Shown: positions 1 through 9,755 of the stretch, in pieces
Numbering within the stretch: position 1 is the stretch's first letter
Layout of the letters: each line of letters begins with the position of its first letter
Notes under the pieces: model-generated
Databases searched by the model: none
What the model was told of the DNA's origin: nothing
What the model saw: only the letters and a program-made list of their open reading frames with translations
Source: Dactylorhiza incarnata
Lineage: Eukaryota > Streptophyta > Magnoliopsida > Asparagales > Orchidaceae
Length of the DNA: 64,000 nt
Assembly (NCBI GenBank): GCA_033032865.1
Contig: JAWHQI010000202.1
Span: 806,001 to 870,000, forward strand
Direction of reading: 5' to 3'
Position numbers and translations under genes: made by a program

Positions 1-1040
1 CACAGCTTGCATGGGCCATGCAAGCTGGCTGCGCCGCCGCCTCCTCGGGGAGGGCCCTCCCTGCCACCCCTGGTCGGGGCGCCGGGGAGGGGGCAGACCT
101 CCGGCGGGGGTCCGGCGGCCTGGCGTCGCCGGCCGCCGCCGGGGGAGGGGTTTCAACCCTTACAGGAAAAAGAAGAGGGGGAGGCCACGGGTGCTGCCGG
201 GGCTGCGTCCTCCGGCGGCCCGGCCGCCTCCCCTTCGTCGGCGCCTAGGTCCCCGAGTGGGGACCTGCTCCCCCAGCGCCACCACCGGCGCTGGGGGTTT
301 GACTTCCACGGCCAGCGCCGCCACCTGAGCAAGCTCGGGGTGGCGCTGGTGGCGCTCCGACGACGCAGGGGGGGGGGGGGGGGGGGGGGGGGGCTTGCCT
401 CCAGGAGATAAGAAGGAGGAGGGGAGGTGGTTCTACCTGTGGAGGAGGTGGGCCTCGAGAGCTTGAGGGACAGTGGCCGGCCATGGGGAAGAGGGGCGGC
501 TCGGTTTGGTAGGGTTCCGGCGAGGGGCTGGTTGGGCTGGCTCCGACAGGGTGGAAGGAGGAGGAGGTGGGGGCTGAGGGGGTGTGTGGGCTTGAGAGGA
601 GGGCTGGCCCTTCCTTTTATAGGAAGGGGGAGGTCTCCCCCCCCCCCCCCCCCTCTCCTCCTTTCCCCACGTGGGGTTAAGGGAGGGTGAGTGGGGGGAG
701 ATATTTTCTCCCCCTCCCCTCCCTTCCCTCTCTCCTGCCCCCCCTTGCCCAAATAGGGGCTGCCTATTCATGGGCAGCCCCCTTCCTTGTGGGTGTGGGG
801 GGGGGGGGGGGGGGGGGGGGGCTTTCTCTCTCCTCCCCCCCCCCTTTTCTTTTCATTTCCCAATTAATTTCAAGCCGGGGGGGGGGGGGGGAGTTTGACC
901 GAGGTCAATCTAGGACGGGGTCTTCCAGGGTCCCGGGGTCCACTATGATCTGTCGGGGCTGATACCCGGTTCGTGCGCTTTATATTTCGTGCATTGCACT
1001 GATGTGGCCTACATAGCCCTAAAATGGCATACTCTCCATA
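1..1040. other. GC-rich, low-complexity stretch with G and C runs
   Basis: No gene is supported. The stretch holds homopolymer runs of G at 368-393, 797-821 and 877-891, and of C at 637-653 and 835-844. Open frames exist on both strands, but they encode only Pro/Gly/Arg-rich low-complexity protein in overlapping frames, as expected of GC-rich DNA with few stop codons. Confidence 0.6.
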
Positions 1041-1055
1041 CGACCATGAATCGAG

Positions 1056-2080
1056 GTGCAACGAATTCCGTTGCGCTCGTATTGTTCATACGAGTCTAAC
1101 GGAACTGACGGAATTCAATTCGGGGTTCGTACGGTCACTATTCATAATAATGAGGTAGTGGCGCGCTACGACACCCGAAATGGTCGTTTTCTCCAAACGA
1201 CCTCGGATCGAAGTGCAACGAATTCCGTTGCGCTCGTATTGCTCATTCGAGTCTAACGGAACTGACGGAAGTCAATTCGGGATTCGTACGGTCACTATTC
1301 ATAATAATGAGGTAGTGGCGCGCTACGATACCCGAAATGGTCGTTTTCTCCAAACGACCTCGGATTGAAGTGCAACGAATTCCGTTGCGCTCGTATTGTT
1401 CATACGAGTTTAACAGAACTGACGGAAGTCAATTCGGGGTTCGTACGGTCACTATTCATAATAATGAGGTAGTGGCGCGCTACGATACCCGAAATGGTCG
1501 TTTTCTCCAAACGACCTCGGATTGAAGTGCAACGAATTCCGTTGCGCTCGTATTGTTCATACGAGTCTAACGGAACTGACGGAAGTCAATTCGGGGTTCG
1601 TACGGTCACTATTCATAATAATGAGGTAGTGGCGCGCTACGATACCCGAAATGGTCGTTTTCTCCAACGACTTCGGATTGAAGTGCAACAAATTCCGTTG
1701 CGCTCGTATTGTTCATACGAGTCTAACGGAACTGACGGATGTCAATTCGGGATTTGTACGGTCACTATTCATAATAATGAGGTAGTGGCGCGCTACGATA
1801 CCCGAAATAGTCGTTTTCTCCAGCGACCTCGGATTGAAGTGCAATGAATTCCATTGCGCTCGTATTGTTCATACGAGTCTAACGGAACTGACGGAAGTCA
1901 ATTCGGGGTTCGTACGGTCACTATTCATAATAATAGGTAGTGGCGCTCTACGATACCCGAAATGGTCGTTTTCTCCTACGACCTCGGATTGAAGTGCAAC
2001 GAATTCCGTTGCGCTCGTATTATTCATACGAGTCTAACGGAACTGACGGAAGTCAATTCGGGGTTCATCTGGTCAATGTA
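1056..2080. repeat. 157-bp tandem repeat array, seven units
   Basis: Units begin at 1056, 1213, 1370, 1527, 1683, 1839 and 1993, a period of 157, 156 or 154 bp; the last unit decays after about 80 bp. Each unit contains two inverted repeats. One is CTCGTAT-5 nt-ATACGAG, flanked by a second pair TTCCGTT/AACGGAA. The other is GGTCGTTT-5 nt-AAACGACC. The period is not a multiple of three, so the short open frames across it are not coding. Confidence 0.95.
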
Positions 2081-2145
2081 CCCCAATGACTTAGTTGCGG
2101 CGCGCAACATTACTTAAAATGGTAGTTTTCTACTGCTCGGGCCTA

Positions 2146-2185
2146 CTTTTATTGGGCTCACTAGGGTCTAGTGGCCCAATAAAAG
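2146..2185. other. Long stem-loop close to the F LTR terminus
   Basis: Two arms of 17-18 nt (CTTTTATTGGGCTCACTA and its reverse complement lacking one base) are separated by 5 nt. The structure lies 10 bp inside the LTR edge at 2195. Confidence 0.8.
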
Positions 2186-2192
2186 TCGGGAT

Positions 2193-2470
2193 GTTACACT
2201 CCAGATCTCTGCAGCTGATGCACACCCCAAGATGTGATCAAACAAATCAGGTGATATTGCCCTCTTCAGGGCGAACTCTGCTTTGGCATTAATCCTTCTC
2301 CAGTTCCTCACCTCATGATGGTTATCTCCAACCAGAAAGACTTCCTCCGTGCTCTCTCATCCAACTACTTCCCAGAGGTCCTCACCCAGAAGATAACTTT
2401 GCATACACGACTTCCACTTCTTAAAGTTAGTCGATGTAAGCATCTCAATTCCAAGACCCCTTGCTTCCAT
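2193..2470 (-). pseudogene. Copia gag N-terminal fragment (element A)
   Basis: The minus-strand frame from an ATG at 2468-2470 reads MEARGLGIEMLTSTNFKKWK and continues with YLLGEDLWEVV, then AKAEFALKRAISPDLFDHI and SAAEIW. This is the typical start of plant copia Gag (NF..W motif, UBN2/DUF4219-like region). One in-frame TGA follows EVVG. The frame is lost at about 2195, where element F begins. It lies about 80 bp downstream (minus sense) of the primer binding site, as expected for gag. Confidence 0.8.
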
Positions 2471-2547
2471 GGCTCTACCACTGGTTCCTTCTTCACAAAG
2501 GCGATGACAACTTTTAGTTATTCATTGCTCTATCCACTCCAAGCTAC

Positions 2548-2558
2548 CTCTGATACCA
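2548..2558 (-). promoter_or_regulatory. Primer binding site of element A
   Basis: The minus strand reads TGGTATCAGAG, complementary to the 3' end of initiator tRNA-Met. It lies 2 nt from the LTR end, the same 2-nt spacing as in elements B and C. Confidence 0.85.
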
Positions 2559-2560
2559 TG

Positions 2561-3765
2561 TGAAATTTTTCGTAGATCTAGGAGTGAGCAGGAATTGTAT
2601 AACTAAAAGTTCAAGCCAAACAACCAGAAGCACATGAAGCAAACACAATCATTATTGATAAGCAAAATTCGTCAAATACTGGGCGAGGTATACATGGCGA
2701 GACATGATTTCGTCATTACACAAAAAACAGAAGAAAAAAGCAGCTGAAAGGAAAACCAGCGGTCTGTCAACTTGAGACCGCTTAAACGCCCAACTTGACA
2801 GTCCGCCCGGCTTGAAAACCAGATCGCCCGAACTGCCTGCCTGCGCCTTGAACAACACCAACTGAGAACCACGCGAACTCCCGAACTCAACTGATCCTCC
2901 TGAACTCCAGCAACCCGCACTGCAAGCCGCGAGACCGCCCGAACACCTTCAGAAGAGGAGGTGACCGCTGCTACCCGCACAATCCACAGAAGCTGCACAA
3001 GACAAGTTTGATCAGCTAGCCGTCCGGTTACAAAAACAAACCGCAAGAACAGGTTGCGAGCTCAGCTTACACTTGGTGCTATATATTTGCTGCTACAGTG
3101 GCTCCTATTTAAAGGCAGGCGACCTGATCCAGTCACCACCCTATGAGATAGGATCACCACCCCTTGATCGCGCGACCAGACCGGTCAACCCGCGCGACCA
3201 GCAAAAGAACCTCCTGCTTAGTGAGCTCGCCGACTTCAACAGAAGCCGCGCGACCATGACAACTCGCCCGGTCATGTCGCTCACCACCTGTGTTCGCCAC
3301 CCGACCTCCTCCAGAGACCGCGGACACACCAGATCGACTAGGGCACAGCCCGCCAAGTCGATCAAACACCTGTGACCGCATATGCCAGCTGATCGCCGAA
3401 GGACCAGCCATGCGAACACAACTCGGAGACCCGCGCGACTAAGACAACCTTAGTCTGCGCACACCACAAAGAACCCGGACAGCCTCCAGACCGGCTGCCA
3501 GCACCACGCGGTCATAAGCACCAGACCGCGCGCCTTCCTTACCAGGTAGAAACCTGCTCCGCCACGCGGTCAGACAACCAGACCGCGCGGCCTCACCTCG
3601 GCACCCTTGGACAGAAGACTGACGATCACACCGAGTAGCCCGCGGCTAGACCAAAGAGGTCAAACCGCCAGAGGAGACCGCAAGACCGTGCGGTTAGACC
3701 AAACCGCGCGGTCTCCCCCCCAGACCGCCAACTTCACAAAAACTCCCACTTCAACATTTTCAACA
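2561..3765 (-). mobile_element. 5' LTR of truncated copia element A
   Basis: On the minus strand the LTR runs from TGTTGAAAATG (3765) to ATTTCA (2561). B and C begin TGTTGGGA and end CTTTCA. A TATA-like TTTAAATA lies at 3107-3114, so U3 is about 3115-3765. A perfect 8-bp stem with a 9-nt loop (AGCGGTCT...AGACCGCT) lies at 2758-2782 in R/U5. U3 is dense in GACCGCGCGG-type motifs. The predicted target duplication begins TACAT at 3766; its partner would lie left of the window. Confidence 0.75.
3160..3715. promoter_or_regulatory. CpG-rich palindromic motif cluster in U3 of element A
   Basis: Inverted pairs of CGCGGTC and GACCGCG occur at 3507-3530 (10-nt spacer) and 3565-3587 (9-nt spacer). At 3684-3713 the arms are GACCGTGCGGTT and AACCGCGCGGTC. 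Single half-sites (GCGCGACC, ACCGCGCG) are scattered through the rest. They lie upstream of the TATA-like box. A regulatory role is inferred from position only. Confidence 0.55.
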
Positions 3766-5160
3766 TACATATTGGCTATTCTTGATGCAGAAGATAAATA
3801 CTCCAGATGAGTATGATTCATTGGTGAGCACTGAGATACCCAATCAACAAGAGGATCGCCCTTAATATGATGCAGTTCTGAAACATATGATACATAGCCC
3901 ATGTGGTCACTACAACCCGAATGCCCAATGCATGAAAAAATTCGGGTGCAATAAAGGATATCCTAAGCCTTTTGCGGAATATACTGTGCAAGGCAATGAC
4001 TCATATCCAGTTTATCGATGACGTATTGCCAACAGTAGAACTATTACAATTGGTCGCAGCGAGGGATTTATTGTGGACAACAGATGGGTCGTGCCATACA
4101 ACCTTTGGTTACTCTTAAAGTATGATTGCCACATCAATTTGGAGATATGCAGTTGTATCAAGAGTATCAAGTATTTGTATAAGTATGTCTACAAGGGACA
4201 TGACTGTGTGTCGTTTGAAGTTCGCCCCTGCCCCTAATTATGCTGAGGTTAGCAAGTACGTCAACGGTCGTTGGGTTTGTGCACCGGAGGCAATGTGGAA
4301 GATATTCAAGTTCGAGATGACGAGGATGTATCTGTCCGTATCAAGACTGCAAATTCATTTACCAAATCAACACCAGGTTCACTTCAATAGTGAACAAACA
4401 ATTTCAAGTGTCCTGGAAAATGACAGGAACTCTCGATCAATGCTTACTGAATTTTTTAGAAAGTACAACGAGGACCACGTGCTCGAGAAGTATTTATATA
4501 AAGATTTTCCAAAATACTTTAGATATTTAACAACCGAGCGTCGGTGGATAGCGAGAGTATCAAACCAAAAGATTATTGGTAGGATATATGCAGTCTCCCC
4601 GATGGAAGGCAAAAGATTTTACTTGCGATTGCTACTCAATCACGTTAAAGGTCCAAAATCATTTGAGGATCTAAAGTGTGTGACGGGTGTTCAATGTATA
4701 ACCATTAAACAGTCTGCAGAGCGATACATAGTTATTGAAGAGGATAATATCATTCGATATTGCTTGACTGAAGCAAAATGTTTTAGAATGTCAATTTCGT
4801 TGAGAAGACAATTTGCAACGATTCTGTTATACTGTGAACTAAGCTCTGTGCGAGACCCGTGGGATGAAAACTTCGACAGTATGACTGAAGATTACACATC
4901 AACGGGCACGTTAAATAGTACTTACATACAATATAAGATACTTCATGATGATTTGAACGACATTCCACAACAACATAAGAAAACTGTAACATAGTTTGGT
5001 TTGCCGGTCATAAGTGAAAGTTTTGAGGGTTTGCACAACTTCTCCAGCCTAATCAAACATGAGTTTTCCTTCTCAATATTTGATGATGATATAAATTCAG
5101 TTCACTCATTTAACTCAGATCAGCAGACATCATTCAACATTATAGGTACAACTATATGAG
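3766..5160 (+). pseudogene. Helitron RepHel, Rep (HUH nuclease) part, 5'-truncated
   Basis: Helitron replication-initiator similarity starts directly after the A LTR: ILAILDAEDKY, then PDEYDSLVSTEIPN, HMIHSPCGHYNPNAQCM, KFGCNKGYPKPF, VDNRWVVPYNLWLLLKYDCH and the catalytic-tyrosine region KYLYKYVYKG (about 4166-4200). It continues with SKYVNGRWVCAPEAMWKIF and on to about 4994. Several frameshifts and stops break it (about 3812, 3863, 4020, 4200, 4992). The HUH histidine motif, which should lie just upstream of ILAIL, is missing because element A inserted there. It cannot be functional. Confidence 0.85.
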
Positions 5161-6561
5161 AACGACAAAATGCGATGTTCTTCTTAGATGGTCCTGGAGG
5201 CACAGGAAAAACATACCTTTATCGAGCATTACTAGCAACTTTTCGAAATGAAGGTTTTATTATATTGACAACAACTTCATCGGGCATCGCAACAAACTTG
5301 CTCCCTGGTGGGAGGACTCCACATTCAAAGTTCAACATACCAATCAAATTTGAAATAATGTCAACATGTAAATTTAATAAACAGTCAGATTTGCGTGATT
5401 TAATACAACAAGCAGGGGCAATTATTTGGGATGAGGCGTCAATGATTCATAGAAAGACATTCAAAGTTGTAGATCGATCTTTCAAGGATGTGCTTGATGT
5501 GAATGAGCCAATCAGTGGCAAGGTTATGATCTTTGGTGGTGACTTTCGCCAACTAATGCTCGTTGTTATGAATGGAACAAAATCTCAAATTATTGGCGCA
5601 ACCATCGTTGAATTGTATCTTAGGATGAACGTCCACATTCTTAGCTTAACAGTGAACATGCGAGCTCATGATGATCCACAATTCTCGGACTTCTTATTGC
5701 GCGTTTGTAATGGTGATGAACCAACTTTGCTAAATGATATGATTCAAATTCTAAACTCAATGGTCATTCCTTGGGAAGATGAACGCTCCATAAATATATT
5801 AATCGATGCGATATTTCCTAATCTAAGTTTACAAACTGATGTCAGATATATGAAAAGCAGAGAAATAATAATACCTTTGAATGATGATATCAACAAAATA
5901 AATGAAAAATGTCTTGAGATATTTTCGGGGGAATACAAAACCTACTACTCTTTTTGACCCCGTTGTGGATGACACCCATAATTTATATTTGTCAGAATTC
6001 TTAAATTCAATAAATTCTGGGAATCTTCTACCTCACGAGCTCAATCTCAAGAAAGGTTCACCGATAATGCTTCTTCGGAACATTGATCCAAAAATTTGGT
6101 TGTGCAACAGAACAAGACTCACATGCGTATCTTTTTTAAGAAATATTATTGAAGCTGAAGTATTGAGCCGTGAATTTAAAAGTCATAGGGCATTCTTACC
6201 TCGAATTCCTTTGAAGAGTGCATAAGATGTTAAAATACCCTTCGAGCTCACCCGGAAACAATTCCCAACACGTTTGAGCTATGCTCTAACGATCAACAAA
6301 TCACAGGGCCAAATAATTTCAAATGTTGGGGTATATTTGCCTAATGAAGTTTTCAGTCATGGTCAGTTGTATGTGACATTATCAAGAGGGGTTTCGGCAA
6401 ACAACACCAAAGTGATGGTTAAAATGGCAAATTGGAGGAGCATGAAGGAGTATATACTAAAAATATTGTATTCAAAGAAATCTTCACAAGATTGCATGCA
6501 TCAAACCAGAATATATAGATTGACATGTTGTCTTTTTGATGAATGTATAACCAAACAGTAA
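5161..6561 (+). pseudogene. Helitron RepHel, Pif1-like helicase part
   Basis: The helicase half of the same gene has Walker A GPGGTGKT (about 5190-5213), Walker B IIWDEAS (5421-5441) and GGDFRQ (about 5536-5553). A C-terminal block SYALTINKSQGQIISNVGVY with YVTLSRG (6274-6420) corresponds to Pif1 motifs V/VI. The frame is interrupted at about 5950 and 6225, giving at least three open pieces. These helicases unwind DNA during rolling-circle transposition. The copy is dead. Confidence 0.88.
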
Positions 6562-6666
6562 TATGTTTAATAGTTAGTTATTTTTGTGTTCGGATCGGTT
6601 TATACAATTCAGTCAGTATAGATTAATTTCATCTCTATAGATTGATTTCTATGTATTTTCAACCAA

Positions 6667-6705
<39 letters not shown>

Positions 6706-7760
6706 CACGGGGTCCTTTTTGAAGCATATATTTTTTTTTGATATTCTCATTATTAAAGTCTTGGATCCATGTATCATTTAATATATATAACGATACTTTT
6801 TATTCATTTGCATGCTCTAATTTTGATCCCTACTTCATCTCAAACACATGCAGATGACAGACCAAAATCAATCTGAGGCGGCGGGGTCGTTGCCAAGCTG
6901 GGGTGGCCCGGTCTAATGCAAGAGCTTTATACTTTACAGATCTAATTTCGTGCATTTTAAATAACCAAAAATAGAATTACATGTTAAACACTTTCATTTA
7001 CCACAAATGTATCATTTGTTTCTCAGCTCTGTCAGTCTCAAGAAATAAAAACTGCAATACCACTGCCACTACCGACAGTGATTATGAATACTACGATGAA
7101 GTTTGCAAAGTGAGTACAGACAAATGGTCTTATGGTCCGCGTACTGAAGTTGAAGGTTTTAGGCTAATTATCCCGACATTGCCAAGAAGCTTGAGTGCGA
7201 GAGAAGAGTGGAATTTTGTTTTTTATATGATTAGGAGGTAACACCTAACAAATAATACATACTATGATTTGAATATTGTTGTTTTAACACATCACAAAGC
7301 TGTTATTTATTAATTTTTATCTTTACATCTTTGATCGAAACAGAATCTCTCAAGGCCACTGAAAGAAATCTATTACAGCATCAGAAGGGGATGCCAATAT
7401 TTTGATATGGATTCAACAATGGGATTATGCCGATTTTTTTTGCGTGTTTGTAGGTTTTAATTTTTTGGCATAAATGTAGGCAGATTTTAATTTTTTGAAC
7501 CCATGTTTATAATCAATGCTACTGTTATATACATCTTGCATGCTCATGCATTTCTTCATTGCATTATGCTCTTCTGATATTATTTTGATATGTATTGTCT
7601 TCTAATATTTTTTCTTTACAAGTATGAACTTTGTTCTGAGCTTTTTTTCATTGCAAGTATGAACTTCGCATGTATGTGTGTTACATGCAGATGTATGTGT
7701 TACAATCATATTCCTAATGTTGTACCTCTTAAAAATAATTCATAGCGTGACTTCTCTTCT
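6562..7760. other. AT-rich tail of the Helitron region with a poly-C run
   Basis: No recognisable gene apart from the weak exon candidate at 6981-7241. A run of about 36 C at 6669-6704 is followed by GCACGGGGTCC. The same signature (ACCAATG, C-rich, CACGGGGTCC) recurs at 8315-8341, which hints at duplicated Helitron-end sequence. No CTRR terminus could be placed. Confidence 0.5.
6981..7241 (+). CDS. Hypothetical exon-like ORF, possibly captured
   Basis: The open frame contains DYEYYDEVCKVSTDKWSYGP and REEWNFVFYMIRR and ends at GGAGGTAACA, which looks like a splice donor. An acceptor-like GAAACAG at about 7338 precedes a second possible exon (NLSRPLKEIYYS in one frame). I recognise no family. 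Position after a Helitron helicase suggests a captured host fragment; a chance ORF is equally possible. Confidence 0.25.
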   Translation: MLNTFIYHKCIICFSALSVSRNKNCNTTATTDSDYEYYDEVCKVSTDKWSYGPRTEVEGFRLIIPTLPRSLSAREEWNFVFYMIRR

Positions 7761-7763
7761 TGC

Positions 7764-8335
7764 ATGCCACCCACGACCAATTTCACCCTGACGATCAATG
7801 TCGCCCCGACGACCAATGTTGCTGCCCACAATCAATGTCCCCTCCCCGACCAATGCCCCCTCCCTGACAAATGTCGCCGCCCACGACCAATGTCGCCGTG
7901 AAGACCAATGCCCCCCCGACAATCAATGTTGCCGCCCCGGCCAATGTCGCCGCCCCGACCATTGTCATCGCCCCGACTAATGTCGCCGCCCCCGACCAAT
8001 GTCGCCCCGACGGACAATGTCGCACCGACGACCAATGTCGCCCCGTCGCACCGACGACCAATGTCGCCCCGACGACCAATGTCGCCCCGACGGCCAATGT
8101 CAGCCAATGTCGCTCCGACGACCAATGTCCCCCCCCCCCCCCCCCCCCCCCCCAATGTCGCCCCGACGATCAATGACGCCCCGACGACCATTGTTGCCCC
8201 CATGACCAATGTCGCCCCGAAGACCAATGTCGCCCCCATGACCAATGTCGCCCTGAAAACCATTGTTGCCCCCATGAACATTGTGCCCCCCCACGAACAA
8301 TGTCGCCCCCTAGACCAATGTCACCCCCTCACACG
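7764..8335. repeat. Minisatellite of about 15-18-bp units
   Basis: Degenerate units of the form CGACGACCAATGTCGCCC are repeated more than 25 times and interrupted by a run of 25 C at 8129-8153. Because the dominant unit is a multiple of three, long repetitive frames open on both strands; none is likely to be a gene. Confidence 0.9.
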
Positions 8336-8347
8336 GGGTCCCCCGTG
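8332..8347. other. GC-rich hairpin, Helitron-terminus-like
   Basis: CACGGGG-TC-CCCCGTG is a perfect 7-bp stem 10 bp before the Helitron-like 5' terminus at 8357. Short GC-rich hairpins of this type occur just inside Helitron 3' ends, but no CTRR follows. Confidence 0.5.
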
Positions 8348-8356
8348 CACGACTGC

Positions 8357-8378
8357 TCATATATACTATATTAAAAGA
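8357..8378 (+). mobile_element. Helitron-like 5' terminus
   Basis: TCATATATACTATATTAAAA matches the plant Helitron 5' consensus style (TC followed by TACTATATTAAAA). It is followed by the CTTCCCAAATTACCC type of sequence often seen there. The other end of this element could not be fixed; candidates are the hairpin at 11518-11537 or the GCGAAG hairpins at 8646-8770. Confidence 0.45.
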
Positions 8379-8445
8379 GAAAAGATGACTTTGGTTAAAC
8401 ATTAGGACGTACTTCCCAAATTACCCTTTCAATAAAAAAATATTA

Positions 8446-8556
8446 TTTTGAAAGAGAGGAGAGAGAGAGAAAAAGAGAGGAGAGAGGGGGAGAGAGTGCT
8501 GCCGAGAGAGGGAGAGAGTGCGGCGGAGAGGGAAAGAGAGGGAGGGAGAGAGAAAA
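8446..8556. repeat. GA-rich microsatellite-like tract
   Basis: An almost pure purine (GAGAGA/GGGAGAGA) stretch of about 110 bp. Confidence 0.85.
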
Positions 8557-8645
8557 ATATATATATATTTAAGTATATACGTATTTTTTTTACAAAATAA
8601 ATATTATAATATTAATGTATATTTCTTACGGTCATTTTGAGTACT

Positions 8646-8770
8646 CATATGTATATGTTGCGGGCGTAGCCCGCAGACGCATCGAGCACAGGCGAAGCCC
8701 GTGGGGAGGCGGGCGAAGCCTGCCATCGCCGGACGGGTACTGTCGCGCTTCGCCGGCTGTGTGTGTATAT
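8646..8770. repeat. GCGAAGC-type hairpin cluster
   Basis: Short palindromes such as GCGGGC/GCCCGC and GGCGAAGCC are followed by GGGTACTGTCGCGC. The same combination (GGGCGAAGCCC, then GGGTACTGTCGCAC) recurs at 11410-11520. This is compatible with ends of non-autonomous Helitron-like elements. Confidence 0.5.
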
Positions 8771-8926
8771 ATATATAAACATACGCACACGAGTGATAGA
8801 CATGTGGCTCCTCCCCTACGACCAATCAAGACAGTGCTTCACCCGCCCTCGGCACGCACTTGTTTATTTTTTCTAAAATCTATAAATTATTATATATATA
8901 ATAGTTTTTAATATATACACAAACAA

Positions 8927-9209
8927 GTGCTTATGGCGTAATGGATAAGTTGTCTGACTTATATATAGGTGATCCTGGGGTCAAGTCTCACTGTCCCTTT
9001 TTGTATGATTTTGGTTTTTTATTTTATTTTTTATTCTATCTAAATATTTGTCCCACATTGTTGGTTTAAAACTCTTATTGTGGTTTAAATAATAGGAGAT
9101 GAATGTATCATTTGAATTTGTCATAGAGCTGGCGTGCCTGGCCTTGTGGGTTATATGCACAGCTGGCAGGTGTAGATGGGCTTCTCTTAGTTATACCTAA
9201 TTTTATTTT
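8927..9209 (+). mobile_element. tRNA-derived SINE candidate
   Basis: The head (8927-8997) resembles plant tRNA-Arg: TGGCGTAATGGATAAG matches a Pol III A box, TCTGACTT follows, and GGGGTCAAGTCTC resembles a B box. The anticodon arm is disrupted and there is no acceptor pairing, so it is not a working tRNA. A unique body and a T-rich tail ending at about 9209 fit a SINE. No target duplication was confirmed. Confidence 0.4.
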
Positions 9210-9210
9210 T

Positions 9211-9755
9211 TTCATAATCTGAAAGGTAAATTGATAATTTTCTATTGTAGGGTAGTAGTCCTATTAAAATTATAGATTTAGGATCCCTTGCTATCCTAGG
9301 TATAGGAGCCCTATGAAAATCTAGACGGATGGTCTTGATTTGCTTAGGTTTATGATTTTCTTGATCAGTGGGTTTGGATTGGTTCTATGGCTTTTAAAAT
9401 CATGGATTTTAAAAGGCATTCATATTTCTTTATAAGTAGTTTATATATATATATAAATTAATGTTACTATTTAAACAATATACTTTAGTATAGAAATTTT
9501 ATTTTTTTTCATAATCTGAAAGGTAAATTGATAATTTTCTATTGTAGGGTAGTAGTCCTATTAAAATTATAGATTTAGGATCCCTTGCTATCCTAGGTAT
9601 ATGAGCCCTATGAAAATCTAGACGGATGGTCTTGATTTGCTTAGGTTTATGATTTTCTTGATCAGTGGGTTTGGATTGGTTCTATGGCTTTTAAAATCAT
9701 GGATTTTAAAAGGCATTCATATTTCTTTATAAGTAGTTTATATATCTATATATTA
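9211..9755. repeat. Direct tandem duplication, 297-bp offset
   Basis: The segment starting TTCATAATCTGAAAGG at 9211 is repeated from 9508 for about 248 bp with few differences. The 48-bp connector (ATAAATTAATGTTACT...) also reappears at about 11556-11605. Confidence 0.9.

Larger units (their letters stand above)
1..2195 (-). mobile_element. Partial LTR of a gypsy/LARD-like element (F)
   Basis: The right edge is sharp. Read on the minus strand from 2195 it begins TGTAACATCCCGACTT, the same TGTAACATC start as the LTR of element D at 57519. It abuts the gag fragment of element A in mid-gene, so F appears to have inserted there. A 157-bp tandem array lies inside it, as arrays lie inside the D LTR. 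No polyprotein is visible and the left end is outside the window. The Ty3-gypsy assignment rests only on the terminus. The GC-rich first kilobase may or may not belong to the same LTR. Confidence 0.5.

Noticed and set aside
7..771. Long Pro/Arg/Gly-rich open frames on both strands
   Set aside because: They overlap in several frames, are low complexity and reflect GC-rich DNA with homopolymers.
1056..1847. Repetitive ORFs over the 157-bp array
   Set aside because: The period is not a multiple of three, so units are read in shifting frames; no conserved protein.
7740..8405. Repetitive protein-like frames on both strands
   Set aside because: Produced by the minisatellite on both strands; no independent gene signal.
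8927..8997. Functional tRNA gene
   Set aside because: The anticodon arm and acceptor stem do not pair; retained only as a SINE head.
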